A DNA stretch of 64,000 nucleotides from Clostridiales bacterium (lineage in GTDB: Bacteria > Bacillota > Clostridia > Christensenellales > Aristaeellaceae): assembly GCA_012523405.1 (NCBI GenBank), contig JAAYIN010000051.1, positions 1 through 64,000 of the forward strand. The letters run 5' to 3'. The stretch's first letter is position 1. Each line of letters begins with the position of its first letter. Positions 1 to 8,920 of the stretch are shown piece by piece. The notes below the pieces were generated by a model that saw only the letters and a program-made list of their open reading frames with translations, searched no databases and was not told the origin of the DNA. A program made the translations under genes and the position numbers.

Positions 1-175
1 AATATATATTTCAATCCACGCACCCACGAGGGGTGCGACACCGGGTCACATGCACATCATAGGTTCTGCCTGCCGTATTTCAATCCACGCACCCACGAGG
101 GGTGCGACCATGTCCGTAGAGCGCAAAGCGCTCATAACCTGTGATTTCAATCCACGCACCCACGAGGGGTGCGAC
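1..175 (-). CRISPR. Type I-C CRISPR array, leader-proximal end (cut by window edge)
   Basis: Three identical 32-nt repeats are visible at 8-39, 77-108 and 144-175, separated by spacers of 37 nt (40-76) and 35 nt (109-143); bases 1-7 are the end of a further spacer, so the array continues to the left. Read on the minus strand the repeat begins GTCGCACCCC and ends GTGGATTGAAAT, the usual form for subtype I-C, with an internal hairpin (GCACCC...GGGTGC). The cas genes lie to the right on the minus strand, so the array is transcribed leftwards and the repeat at 144-175 is next to the leader. The spacer at 109-143 is therefore expected to be the most recently acquired. Confidence 0.97.
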
Positions 176-355
176 TGCAAAAACAACCAAAACCAATGTC
201 ATCAGCTTGGCCTTTTTCCACATAACAATCATTATTTACGTTCTAGTCTCTGCAATACGTTAAAAACCAATTGAAGTTTTCCACAATAAGCAAGGAATCT
301 CGTGCATGTTTTTGCGCGAAGCTCAGGGCAAAAACATGTCAGCTTATGGTTCGCG
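176..355 (-). promoter_or_regulatory. CRISPR leader between cas2 and the array
   Basis: This is the 180-nt gap between the cas2 stop and the first repeat, where a I-C leader is expected. It is fairly AT-rich and holds no convincing gene. It contains a perfect 11-bp inverted repeat (CATGTTTTTGC at 305-315, GCAAAAACATG at 328-338) with a 12-nt loop. No clear T-run follows it, so it is not an obvious terminator. A leader promoter is expected here but I could not place one with confidence. Confidence 0.7.
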
Positions 356-646
356 CTAGATCATCAAAACACCCTGCGGATCATAGCTTGATTTTGCACC
401 CATGTGTTCGATTTTCTGTTTGTAATTGTCGCCTAGCTTGTAGAACCGAATGCTATCGGTTTCCTTGTTGATGATGTCTTCAAGGGTTTGACGAACTTGA
501 AGATATTGCGCAGAACTCAAGTCACATTCAAAAACACTATTCTGTACCCTCTGCCCATAATTTAGGCATTGCTTGGCAACATGTCGCAAGCGGCGTCGAC
601 CGTCTGAGGTTCCGGTGTTGACGTCATAAGTGATCAAAACAAGCAA
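356..646 (-). CDS. cas2: CRISPR-associated endonuclease Cas2
   Basis: This 96-residue protein begins MLVLITYDVNT, the first beta strand of Cas2 with the conserved Asp. Cas2 forms the Cas1-Cas2 integrase that inserts new spacers at the leader end of the array. Its length is normal for the family. It is the last gene of the cas operon, 4 nt downstream of cas1 and directly ahead of the leader and array, the usual I-C position. Confidence 0.95.
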   Translation of the reverse strand: MLVLITYDVNTGTSDGRRRLRHVAKQCLNYGQRVQNSVFECDLSSAQYLQVRQTLEDIINKETDSIRFYKLGDNYKQKIEHMGAKSSYDPQGVLMI

Positions 647-650
647 ATCA

Positions 651-1682
651 TCACCTCCATAGAAATGGTGGATATCCGTCTAAATCTCCGCGCAGAGAGC
701 GAGCGAGTAGCAAGGCTTGTACATGTGGTACCAATCCCCATTCGATTTTTTCTTTGAGGAAAGGGTGCATGATCTGTTCGCGTTTTCTATCTTGCCATGA
801 TGCTAGGACTGTTTTGCGTCCGCTTTCGTCTAAGTAAACCGCACCATTTTCCTTGACATCAAATTGCTTGGGATGCAAAACTTTGGTATTGATAAGTGTG
901 AGTACGAATCTATCTGCCAGTATCGGGCGTAGTTCCTCCATCAGGTCAAGCGCAAGAGAGATACGCCCTGAGCGATCTGCATGCAGAAATCCCACGAACG
1001 GATCCAGTCCAACGCCTTGTAAAGCCGCCCTGCAATCATGCGCCAATAGCGTATATACGAACGATAATACAGCGTTGATTCGATCAAGCGGTGGACGCCT
1101 CGAGCGCCCTTTAAATGCAAATTCGTCCACATGATGCAGTACAAGCTGATCAAAGCAATCAAAGTATCGTCTTGCCGCATTGCCTTCCAATCCGCGCATG
1201 CTGTCGACATCATGAATTTCTGATAGCTGCATGAGCGTGTTTTTCAGTGCAGCAGATGCTCTTGATAATCGATTGACATCAACCCTTTGCGGATGATCCC
1301 GAACCGCGCGATCAAGCACCACCTTAGAATTCCAGATCTTTCCGAATAAGAAATTCCGCGCCATGTCGCATCGCTTGCTTTGGATATCGGCTTGCCTGAA
1401 TTGTTCGCGGCGAAGCAGCACATTACCTTGCATCTCGCCCGTGACAGAGCATAGATATTTTCCGCGCGGAGTGAACATCGAAAGCAGAATCCCGCGTTCT
1501 ACGCAGGCACCCATTAATGCGGGCGATGCTCCTTTATAGCTAAAGCATAGAATCGATTCCAGCGTGTGCAAAGGAAACCTGCCAATCGTTTCATTTTCCC
1601 TCAGTACGACGATGTTTTCGTTGACTAAGGCGAGGTAAACATCCTCAGATAGCACGAACAAACTGTTCAAGAGCTTTTTCAT
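651..1682 (-). CDS. cas1: CRISPR-associated integrase Cas1 (I-C type)
   Basis: The protein has 343 residues, a normal length for I-C Cas1. It is the catalytic subunit of the spacer integrase. Metal-binding residues appear at Glu166 (in LEGNAARRYF), His234 (in GFLHADRSGR) and Asp246 (in SLALDLMEE), which matches the Glu-His-Asp set of the family. The start is an ATG that overlaps the end of cas4 by 4 nt, so the adaptation genes cas4-cas1-cas2 are translationally coupled. Nothing suggests inactivation. Confidence 0.96.
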   Translation of the reverse strand: MKKLLNSLFVLSEDVYLALVNENIVVLRENETIGRFPLHTLESILCFSYKGASPALMGACVERGILLSMFTPRGKYLCSVTGEMQGNVLLRREQFRQADIQSKRCDMARNFLFGKIWNSKVVLDRAVRDHPQRVDVNRLSRASAALKNTLMQLSEIHDVDSMRGLEGNAARRYFDCFDQLVLHHVDEFAFKGRSRRPPLDRINAVLSFVYTLLAHDCRAALQGVGLDPFVGFLHADRSGRISLALDLMEELRPILADRFVLTLINTKVLHPKQFDVKENGAVYLDESGRKTVLASWQDRKREQIMHPFLKEKIEWGLVPHVQALLLARSLRGDLDGYPPFLWR

Positions 1683-2344
1683 TGATCCATCTCCTTCACA
1701 GCTTTTTGTAGGTATTCACGGACGCTGGAATGGCATTGCAATACAGGAACACAAACATTGTTTAAAGAACAATCCTTGCAGCCTTTGTTTGCTTTCACCT
1801 TTGGCGTATACCCGCGTTTCATATACTCATGCATTTTTTCCAGCATTTGCTTCACGTCATCGCGTAGCTCATCGGTAAAAACCACCATCGTGCGACGCTT
1901 TGGCTCTCCGTAAAACAGCGCGCCTTCTGGGATTGCACATGCAAGCATAGATTCTAAGCACATCGCCTGCGCACATAGCTGCAGCTCATCTGCCTGATGC
2001 GCCTTGGGCTTTCCCTTTTTGTATTCTACGGGATAAACATCCCATAAACCTTTTCTACCATGCAACGGTATCCCCATTTCAGATTGATGAAACTCAACCA
2101 CATCACATGCCCCGCTAATCCCTAGCTCTGCAGAGGAAATACGCATATCACGTATGATAAGCGTATCTCCTCTTTTTTCGGACAAAGAGCCGTCGTGTAC
2201 GCGCTTGTGCATGATGTCGCCCGCAACCGTATGGATATTCTCATTCCACTGCTGTTCGACATGAATCAGCGCCCATTGTCTGGGGCAGTACGCGTAATGC
2301 TGTAAGCCAGAAAGAGAGAGAAAATCCTCTTCTGCATACGCCAT
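1679..2344 (-). CDS. cas4: CRISPR-associated exonuclease Cas4
   Basis: This is a RecB-family nuclease with an iron-sulfur cluster. In I-C systems Cas4 works with Cas1-Cas2 to trim prespacers and select those next to a PAM. Cysteines that would hold the cluster are seen in YCPRQW near the N-terminus and in CKDCSLNNVC near the C-terminus. A longer reading frame begins with a TTG at 2359, but the ATG at 2344 overlaps the cas7 stop as TAATG and gives the expected beginning MAYAEEDFLSLSGLQH, so I take 2344 (221 residues). Confidence 0.94.
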   Translation of the reverse strand: MAYAEEDFLSLSGLQHYAYCPRQWALIHVEQQWNENIHTVAGDIMHKRVHDGSLSEKRGDTLIIRDMRISSAELGISGACDVVEFHQSEMGIPLHGRKGLWDVYPVEYKKGKPKAHQADELQLCAQAMCLESMLACAIPEGALFYGEPKRRTMVVFTDELRDDVKQMLEKMHEYMKRGYTPKVKANKGCKDCSLNNVCVPVLQCHSSVREYLQKAVKEMDQ

Positions 2345-3237
2345 TACATACGCTGGCAAGCAACTCCCTGCGGGAGTGCCGATTCATCAACAGTGACTAC
2401 ATAATCACTGTATGCACGTGGGGTGGTAACGCCCTCTTTGCGCTTCACGGTGATGGTCTCAAACAGACGATAAGCAGGTGCTTCGCCAAGCTCTGAGTCA
2501 TGCTTGAATACGATCAGTTCACGCACAGACATCTTGCCGCGGGCAGCGGAATGGTCATGCTCAAACATGTTCAGGATCGCTTTCCATAGCAATGCCAGAT
2601 CATCCTCAGAAAATCCTGTGGCCTTTCTGGCTAGGTTCGCAGAGATATATCCCTCACAGCGGTAGAGTCCATAGGGAACGATGAATTTATTGCCCATGGT
2701 ATTCTTTTTGTCCTCTGCATCTTTTTCCGTTGTGATAGCGAGACGGGTAATCGTTACTTCTTGGGGCAAAATAGGATCAACAGACTTCGAAAAGGATAGC
2801 TGTACCGGTCCGCGCACCTGACCACAATTGAGCGCACCCTTGACAAATGTCGTCATGACCGCGCCGAAGGTTCGAATATCAAAGAAGTTGCCGCACATAA
2901 ACTCACGCAACTTTTGATCAAGTGCGGGGTCCTTTTTCTTTTCAGCCTTGAGTGATTTATCATCGGATTTTACGCCTACATATGCACAAGCCTCCGCATC
3001 ACTGGTGTTAAGCGGTACATTTTCCTTGATGTAGATACGGTATCCGCTTTCATCTTCTTTGACAGTTTCCACATAGTTGCGAATTTTTCTTTTCAGGCAT
3101 ACATCAGTCACAATACCGCAACCGCTTTCAGGGTCTATGCGGGGCATGTTACCAGCATCAGGATCTCCGTTAGGGTTGCCGTTTTCCACGTCAAATAGGA
3201 TGGTAAACTCATACCTGTTTTTGATTGCTTCACTCAT
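2344..3237 (-). CDS. cas7: Cascade backbone protein Cas7 (Csd2)
   Basis: Cas7 polymerises along the crRNA to form the backbone of the I-C interference complex. The protein begins MSEAIKNRYEFTILFDVENG and contains NPNGDPDAGNMPR, the standard Csd2 N-terminal motif. The chosen ATG at 3237 has GGAGG nine bases upstream and overlaps the cas8c stop by 8 nt; the in-frame ATG at 3246 abuts that GGAGG and the frame further upstream lies inside cas8c. The resulting 297 residues fit the family. Confidence 0.95.
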   Translation of the reverse strand: MSEAIKNRYEFTILFDVENGNPNGDPDAGNMPRIDPESGCGIVTDVCLKRKIRNYVETVKEDESGYRIYIKENVPLNTSDAEACAYVGVKSDDKSLKAEKKKDPALDQKLREFMCGNFFDIRTFGAVMTTFVKGALNCGQVRGPVQLSFSKSVDPILPQEVTITRLAITTEKDAEDKKNTMGNKFIVPYGLYRCEGYISANLARKATGFSEDDLALLWKAILNMFEHDHSAARGKMSVRELIVFKHDSELGEAPAYRLFETITVKRKEGVTTPRAYSDYVVTVDESALPQGVACQRM

Positions 3238-4969
3238 TGATGACATCCTCCTTCTTCTTATAGCGCATTTGCGTCTGATGATAATATCCAAGCTGGAAAG
3301 CTCCCTGCTCAGGCAATGAAAGTCTTGTGGGATATTCCTCGGTCAAAAGCTGCATCAGCTCACCCATTTGCTTCTCAAAGTAAATCCGCCTGCCAGTTTC
3401 AAGCTTGCGCAAATGCTTCTGTGCCAAATTGACTAGGAGCGGGAAAATAACTGCAGGAGTCGCCGCAGCCGAATTGAAATATCGATCCTTGATGGTTGTG
3501 TTAATGCCTTGAATGGCAGAAAGTTGAATATTCTCAAGCACAGAGAAAAGCCTGCCAAGCACATATGGGGTATGCGTGCTTTCACGATTTAAGCTCACTG
3601 TAAGTACCTCCTTTGGACATCCTTGGTTTTCATTTTGTAAGTAATAAGCCTTGATAATGGCGGCCTTTCCTCTTGAAATGTTCTGCTCGGCACGAATGCG
3701 CAGCATGCACCCATTAAGCAAGGTTGCGGGGTAGTATCCATCCGTTAATATGGCACGGAGCATATCACCTGCAAGCTGTGGCTTGGCTGACTTATCCTTA
3801 GATTTTTGATTAACAGTTTCATTCAGCAATTTCCACAGCGATATAGTTTCATTCTTATCAAAGGATGGTCTGTCAATCTCCAGTCGTTCTTGATGCTTTA
3901 ACGCATTTTTAATGAAATCACCAAAGTTATTTTGCAAAAAGAACCGAACAGATAGACGCGCTGCGTTTGGCGCAAGTCCCAGCACATAGAACCTGTTTTC
4001 CGGGTCAAGCGTCGTCTCGTCCCACACAATCGGTATTCCATTCGCTAGTGACTTCATGATAGCCATTAAATCTTGATCGCTGAGTTTGTCATTCGTATCC
4101 GCCATCATCGACATCATACCCATGTCCTGATAGGCCTTGTCGCCACCCGCTGCCCAGCAAACGATGGTGGTATCGCCGATCACGGACACCCGTTCTCGAT
4201 CCGACAGCAGATGATTGAGCGCGGTCGTATAAGCGAAGGCCGCATAGTCGCTCATGGGCGCATTTGCATTCTGTTCGCGCTCATACGAGCAGAATGAAGG
4301 CGCATTGAAGGATACTAGCGCAGCACCTGAGGACTGTGCATCCCTCACCCCTTTAATCGAAGGGTGCGTCAAGGCTACAGGTGCATCCTTCCCCGTAATG
4401 AGGCATGGAAGCACCGCTCCTTCTCCCCCGCCATCATAATGGCTTTGCCATGCAGCTTTGACAGCCGCGTCACTATGAACCGGTCTTCCCATGTAATATA
4501 GGACGATATTGCTGCCATCCATCAGTTCCTCTAAATGATCAGCCACCTGTGGATGATCACTCGCAGGATTCCATTGCTCAAAGAAAGCAACAACTGCCTT
4601 TGCTGACGGAGAATCCACATCCAGCAAAAGCGACAAGTGCAGTTCTTTGCAGAGCCGAAAGCGTTCCGCTGTTTTAGAACTGTTCTCTTCAATATCCACG
4701 CCAAGTATATAGGCTGCTCCGTCGCATAAGAAATTCGCAATCGGTTTGCTCGTGCGTTTAACGGGCATTGGTACGCGAAGGATCTGCGGCCTTGGAACAG
4801 GCTTCCTATCAGTCTCATTGGCGACTTTCAGCGATAGTACCTGCACAATATTCCCTTCATCATCCAGATCAATGGCATAGGATACCTTGCTTTCGCCCCA
4901 TCCGGGCGGTGAGATTTCTCCCAATTCCAGCAAGTCATGATAATGCTGATATAATGCTTGAAGAATCAT
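3230..4969 (-). CDS. cas8c: Cascade large subunit Cas8c (Csd1)
   Basis: This is the signature protein of subtype I-C. It recognises the PAM and starts target unwinding; in some I-C systems an internal start also yields a small Cas11c subunit from its 3' end. The protein begins MILQALYQHYHDLLE, as typical for Csd1, and has 579 residues. The ATG at 4969 overlaps the cas5c stop as ATGA; a TTG five codons upstream is less likely. I did not locate a convincing internal Cas11c start. Confidence 0.94.
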   Translation of the reverse strand: MILQALYQHYHDLLELGEISPPGWGESKVSYAIDLDDEGNIVQVLSLKVANETDRKPVPRPQILRVPMPVKRTSKPIANFLCDGAAYILGVDIEENSSKTAERFRLCKELHLSLLLDVDSPSAKAVVAFFEQWNPASDHPQVADHLEELMDGSNIVLYYMGRPVHSDAAVKAAWQSHYDGGGEGAVLPCLITGKDAPVALTHPSIKGVRDAQSSGAALVSFNAPSFCSYEREQNANAPMSDYAAFAYTTALNHLLSDRERVSVIGDTTIVCWAAGGDKAYQDMGMMSMMADTNDKLSDQDLMAIMKSLANGIPIVWDETTLDPENRFYVLGLAPNAARLSVRFFLQNNFGDFIKNALKHQERLEIDRPSFDKNETISLWKLLNETVNQKSKDKSAKPQLAGDMLRAILTDGYYPATLLNGCMLRIRAEQNISRGKAAIIKAYYLQNENQGCPKEVLTVSLNRESTHTPYVLGRLFSVLENIQLSAIQGINTTIKDRYFNSAAATPAVIFPLLVNLAQKHLRKLETGRRIYFEKQMGELMQLLTEEYPTRLSLPEQGAFQLGYYHQTQMRYKKKEDVINE

Positions 4970-5619
4970 CGGAACACCTCGCAATCGCGTACATCCAGCA
5001 CACCATTATCGAGCTTTGCGCGAAAGAACATGGGCTTGATGTCACTGCTATCCGCATAGTCCATGTCGTAAAGCATCAATCCCAAATCGCGTGATTCGTC
5101 AATGGTTGGAACTTCGCCGCCCTCCCATTTTTTGAAATAGGCAGGAAACTCCCTCGTGCCAAAGTACATCTGATGATAGCATTGACCTTTTTCGAGCCTC
5201 CGCCTAACCATCTCGGCAAATTTCCCTTCGTTGTCAGTGTCGTTTGCTTTGTCTGTCATTTCAAAATGCGCATCGATCACGTAATGCACATCCTGCAAAA
5301 TCATCGCCGCGCGTTGCACAATATCCTCTGATGTCACAATGTACAAATCACTGCTGCCCCTGGTCATGGCAGAGCGTGCTTTTGTATGCGAAGCTTTACT
5401 CTTTACTTCATTGCGCCTGATGTTGGTAAACGTAATGGGATTCATCACATGAATGCGATCAATATGCCATTGCAAGCCAGGGTGCCAGAAAACCGCTTCG
5501 ATCATGCCACGTGCAGCTGAAGGTGTCATCACATCGTAGCTGACGCGTTCCACCTTGAGCTCGGGTCTGCTGAAGCATGCATAATCTCCCCAAACCTCCA
5601 TTCTAATTGCCAATTGCAT
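4966..5619 (-). CDS. cas5c: Cas5c, crRNA-processing endonuclease of type I-C
   Basis: In I-C systems Cas5c replaces Cas6: it cuts the pre-crRNA within the repeat and stays on the crRNA 5' handle. The 217-residue protein begins MQLAIRMEVWGDYACFSRPE and carries the family segment VSYDVMTPSAARGMIEAVFW. The ATG at 5619 follows GAAAGGAGTGA. No cas6 is present, in agreement with subtype I-C. It overlaps cas8c by 4 nt. Confidence 0.95.
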   Translation of the reverse strand: MQLAIRMEVWGDYACFSRPELKVERVSYDVMTPSAARGMIEAVFWHPGLQWHIDRIHVMNPITFTNIRRNEVKSKASHTKARSAMTRGSSDLYIVTSEDIVQRAAMILQDVHYVIDAHFEMTDKANDTDNEGKFAEMVRRRLEKGQCYHQMYFGTREFPAYFKKWEGGEVPTIDESRDLGLMLYDMDYADSSDIKPMFFRAKLDNGVLDVRDCEVFR

Positions 5620-5662
5620 TCACTCCTTTCTCTTTTGTTTTGTTCAGCTCCTTTGGGTGGGG

Positions 5663-7840
5663 TTATATCATCCACCCCTTTCCGCTTTCCACATCAAGTT
5701 TTAATCCAAGTGTGTCGTCATAAGCATCCGCATCAATGAGGATATATTGTTCATCCACGCATTCCACTGCACCTGCCGCCAGCAGCTCCTGTAGATGATC
5801 CGGATAGACATTCACACTGTATCTTCCAAGCTTCCTAAATAGCATGCGATCATACTCAGCACATCGCAATTGCTTTATCAGCTCTGCTCCTTGCCCAAAA
5901 GGAAGATAGATAGCCGTCGTTTGATTTTCAATCAATTTGAAGTTTTTCTCCACTTGTCTAAATGGAAAGCAGCAGCCTTCAATCCCCTTTTCAAACGCTT
6001 TGATCACTTTAGCCTGATCCATAGCGCTGGTTTGGCTTGGATCACCGAGCAAACTTCTATAAAACGAAAAATATTCTTTGATGGCTGACGGCGAGGTGAT
6101 GTCCTCAAAGATGCGCATGATCCGTTGCGTCGAGTCGACGTTTTGCCTGATCATTTGTGGAATCTTGCATTCCTCAAGCTGAAAAATCCACACATGACTA
6201 TCCTGCGCAGGATTCTTTCCTTCACGATTGCAACGACCCGCTGCTTGCAGAATCGAGTCTAGCCCCGCCAATTCTCGATACACCACAGGCAGATCAATAT
6301 CAACACCTGCCTCAATAAGCGATGTGGATATGATGATGCAAGGCAGTTCATTGTCAAGTCTATCCTTGATTTCAGCTAGCTTCTTACTACGATGCTCAGG
6401 GTAGATCAACGTCGTCAGGCAATAGCACCCCTCACTGTCCCGCGCTTCACACAACCGTGCAAATAAATCCTGAGCAGTTTTTCGTTTGTTAACAATGCAT
6501 AGCGCTTGATTTTGCCCAGCAAGCTCCTCCGCCAACACATCCATGGATAGTTTACCGTGATCGGATACTTCGTTTCTGCGGAAATATTCAAAATACGCAT
6601 CAACCCCATCACAGATTTCACTCATTTGAATCGTGGGTGCAAACTCATGGAACAGTTCTCCAAGTGCTGGTTGTGTCGCGGTACAAAGCACAGCCGTTGT
6701 GTGATAATTCATCACAAGCTGGGAAATCGCCGCAACGCACGGACGCAGATGAGCAACCGGTATGGTTTGCGCTTCATCAAAGATGATCACCGCGTTTGCC
6801 AAATTATGCAGCTTCCTGCATCGAGAGCCGCGCGCCGCGTAGAGCGACTCAAAGAACTGTACCGCAGTTGTCACGATCACAGGCGCATCCCAATTTTCAG
6901 TCGCCAACGCTTTGCGGTAGGATCGTTGATCGGTGTCATTCTCCGAAATGTCATACTGAGCCCCCGAATGATGCTCGATCACCTGCTCTGCATCCAGAAT
7001 TTCTTGAAAAACAGCTGCATTCTGCTCAATAATGGAGGTATATGGAACAACGTAAATAATTCTTTCTTTTCCCTGTGCAATGGCATGCGCAAGCGCAAAC
7101 GCAAGCGATGCAACGGTTTTACCGCCGCCTGTTGGAACGGTAAGCGTGTATAAGCCCTCGCCAGCCTCTGCCCCTTGATCCAAGCATCTACGCAGAATCT
7201 TGCAGCGATTCTGATTGATTTCCGACTTTGCATCCCACCAAGGCTCAATATACTCTTGCAGACGCCTGAGCAACTCCGGAAGCGGCGCATATCCCCCGCG
7301 CGAAACATTGCCGCCATTCATGAAGCGTTCTGTATCTAGAAAATCTGCATCCACAAGGCATGAATAGAGCATACGAGTATAAAAGGCATCCGAAAATCCA
7401 CCCTTGCCCTTCGCCTGAGGTGTTATATGCGTAGGCAGAGTAATCTCATCTGTCCAAGATTGATATGGAATTGCTGGTTCTTTCATGCGACCAAATAGCG
7501 TACCGTCATTGGGGTTACTCGCGCTTTTATGTCCGCCATCGGGCAAGCCGCCATGATGCCCTGCAATCGAAAATGCTGCCATGGGATGCTTGGCTTGAAA
7601 TGCTTCCTTTGCGCCTGCATTTGAATGGTTTGTCCTGATTGATGCGCCGCGTATGCGCCTTTGAAAGGCATCGGAGTATTTGCCGATATCATGCATGAGT
7701 CCAGCATAATACCCATCTGCCTCAGCGTCAAAGCTCTTTGCAAAGGATGCCGCCAATTCAGCTGTTTGGTTTAGATGGTCTTTAATGGTTTGGTTCCCAT
7801 AAATTTCGTGAACATGTGCCAAGAAATGATCAGAAGCCAT
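5663..7840 (-). CDS. cas3: CRISPR helicase-nuclease Cas3 with N-terminal HD domain
   Basis: Cas3 is recruited by Cascade to nick, unwind and degrade target DNA. The HD nuclease domain occupies roughly residues 1-200, with the His50-Asp51 pair in YYAGLMHDIGKYSDAF. The helicase follows, with Walker A TGGGKT at 237-242, DEAQ at 355-358, and LCTATQPAL as motif III. Its 725 residues and the HD-helicase order are normal for I-C. The ATG follows GAGGGG. It is the first gene of the cas operon, 43 nt ahead of cas5c, and looks intact. Confidence 0.96.
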   Translation of the reverse strand: MASDHFLAHVHEIYGNQTIKDHLNQTAELAASFAKSFDAEADGYYAGLMHDIGKYSDAFQRRIRGASIRTNHSNAGAKEAFQAKHPMAAFSIAGHHGGLPDGGHKSASNPNDGTLFGRMKEPAIPYQSWTDEITLPTHITPQAKGKGGFSDAFYTRMLYSCLVDADFLDTERFMNGGNVSRGGYAPLPELLRRLQEYIEPWWDAKSEINQNRCKILRRCLDQGAEAGEGLYTLTVPTGGGKTVASLAFALAHAIAQGKERIIYVVPYTSIIEQNAAVFQEILDAEQVIEHHSGAQYDISENDTDQRSYRKALATENWDAPVIVTTAVQFFESLYAARGSRCRKLHNLANAVIIFDEAQTIPVAHLRPCVAAISQLVMNYHTTAVLCTATQPALGELFHEFAPTIQMSEICDGVDAYFEYFRRNEVSDHGKLSMDVLAEELAGQNQALCIVNKRKTAQDLFARLCEARDSEGCYCLTTLIYPEHRSKKLAEIKDRLDNELPCIIISTSLIEAGVDIDLPVVYRELAGLDSILQAAGRCNREGKNPAQDSHVWIFQLEECKIPQMIRQNVDSTQRIMRIFEDITSPSAIKEYFSFYRSLLGDPSQTSAMDQAKVIKAFEKGIEGCCFPFRQVEKNFKLIENQTTAIYLPFGQGAELIKQLRCAEYDRMLFRKLGRYSVNVYPDHLQELLAAGAVECVDEQYILIDADAYDDTLGLKLDVESGKGWMI

Positions 7841-7914
7841 AACAAGCCCCTCTTTTTCTACATATAGATATGTGATTATTTAGCTTTCTCGCGCAAATGA
7901 TAAATACAATTACC

Positions 7915-7923
7915 ATTATATCA
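7915..7923 (-). promoter_or_regulatory. Candidate promoter of the cas operon
   Basis: On the minus strand, 75 nt upstream of cas3, the sequence TGATATAAT provides an extended -10 element (TGnTATAAT). No good -35 hexamer sits at the right distance, which extended -10 promoters do not need. Bases 7841-7980 hold no gene. Confidence 0.45.
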
Positions 7924-7983
7924 TAAGATCTAATCATTTCGATGAAATCCACGCCCATATTTTTCTTTTTTCTCCATCACATA

Positions 7984-8030
7984 ACAAAAACCTCCTGCCG
8001 TAGCTTTATGCTGCGACAGAAGGTTTTTGT
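7984..8030 (-). terminator. Rho-independent terminator of the ABC-transporter operon
   Basis: A 21-bp stem with a few G-U pairs begins ACAAAAACCT at 7984 and closes with AGGTTTTTGT at 8030 around the loop TTTAT. A- and T-rich outer arms give a T-run on the minus strand. It lies 47 nt past the hydrolase stop at 8077 and insulates this operon from the cas operon. Confidence 0.8.
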
Positions 8031-8076
8031 GTTATGGTACGTTTCTTGCGGATCAATGCGTATTTCGCAATCACCG

Positions 8077-8916
8077 CTAAATATTATATAAATCCGCATT
8101 GTAGGTAATGGATGCATTTCCGCAAATATGAAGCTTTAGGCGAATACCCGGATGAATTTCCTCGGCAAACTTAAAATGAGTGATCTCATCTTCCTGCGTT
8201 TGGTCATCAAGCAGTTCCTTGTAGGCATTCAAAAGATCCTGAACCAATGCCTGAGGCAGCGGGCTTTGCGAATGTCCGCTGTAAATCACAGTGCTTGGGT
8301 TAATGATGGTTTGGAAACGTTCCAGCGCATCATGGCAAACCCGAATCCCCTCACGGTTTTCGTCCGACAATGTGATGTTTGCGATCACGGCATCGCTTGA
8401 AAATGCGATGTTTTCCGCCGCATAATACACCGCCAGCGAACCCGGCGTGTGACCTGGCAGCTTGATGATTTCAAGCTCAAGGTCTCCCAAGTCAATGTGT
8501 GCTTGGTCGTCAAGGTTTTGGTACGTAAGCTTTTCGCATGTCACGTAATGCTCAGATGCATATGCGCGCAGCTCCTCATTATTGCCGCTGAACACATCCA
8601 TGTCGCTCAGGCGTTTTTCAATCGGCAATGCCCACGCTAAAATCCAATTGTCACGCTCGTTCATATACACCGTATCAAACAGGCAAGCGCCGCCCACATG
8701 GTCTGGATGTCCGTGAGTAACGATGCAAATAAGTTCCTTGTCCGTCAATGTTTCAATATATCTGCGCAGCCCATCCACAATCCCCATGCCGCTGTCAATC
8801 ACGGCAGCACGCTCGTTCCCAATCACAAGACCAATGGTCAGACCATTGTCATCTGCATAGCCTTCCCTGACGATATATATGCGCTCCGAGAGTTTTTCAT
8901 GTGTAAAGATATTCAT
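8077..8916 (-). CDS. Metallo-beta-lactamase-fold hydrolase
   Basis: The 279-residue protein has the metal-binding motif THGHPDH (His68, His70, Asp72, His73) followed by further histidines in LPGHTPGS and YSGHS, which is the glyoxalase-II-like metallo-beta-lactamase fold. Such enzymes hydrolyse lactones, thioesters or phosphoesters; the substrate here is unknown. The ATG at 8916 has AAAGGGTGAGAG just upstream; the longer frame to 8964 lies within the preceding gene. It is the last gene of the sugar-ABC operon, 4 nt after the YczE-like gene, so it may act on an imported compound. Confidence 0.85.
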   Translation of the reverse strand: MNIFTHEKLSERIYIVREGYADDNGLTIGLVIGNERAAVIDSGMGIVDGLRRYIETLTDKELICIVTHGHPDHVGGACLFDTVYMNERDNWILAWALPIEKRLSDMDVFSGNNEELRAYASEHYVTCEKLTYQNLDDQAHIDLGDLELEIIKLPGHTPGSLAVYYAAENIAFSSDAVIANITLSDENREGIRVCHDALERFQTIINPSTVIYSGHSQSPLPQALVQDLLNAYKELLDDQTQEDEITHFKFAEEIHPGIRLKLHICGNASITYNADLYNI

Positions 8917-8920
8917 TCTC

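Noticed and set aside
50-274. Small plus-strand reading frame across the CRISPR repeats
   Set aside because: It encodes repeat-derived sequence and no ribosome site; it is part of the array and leader.
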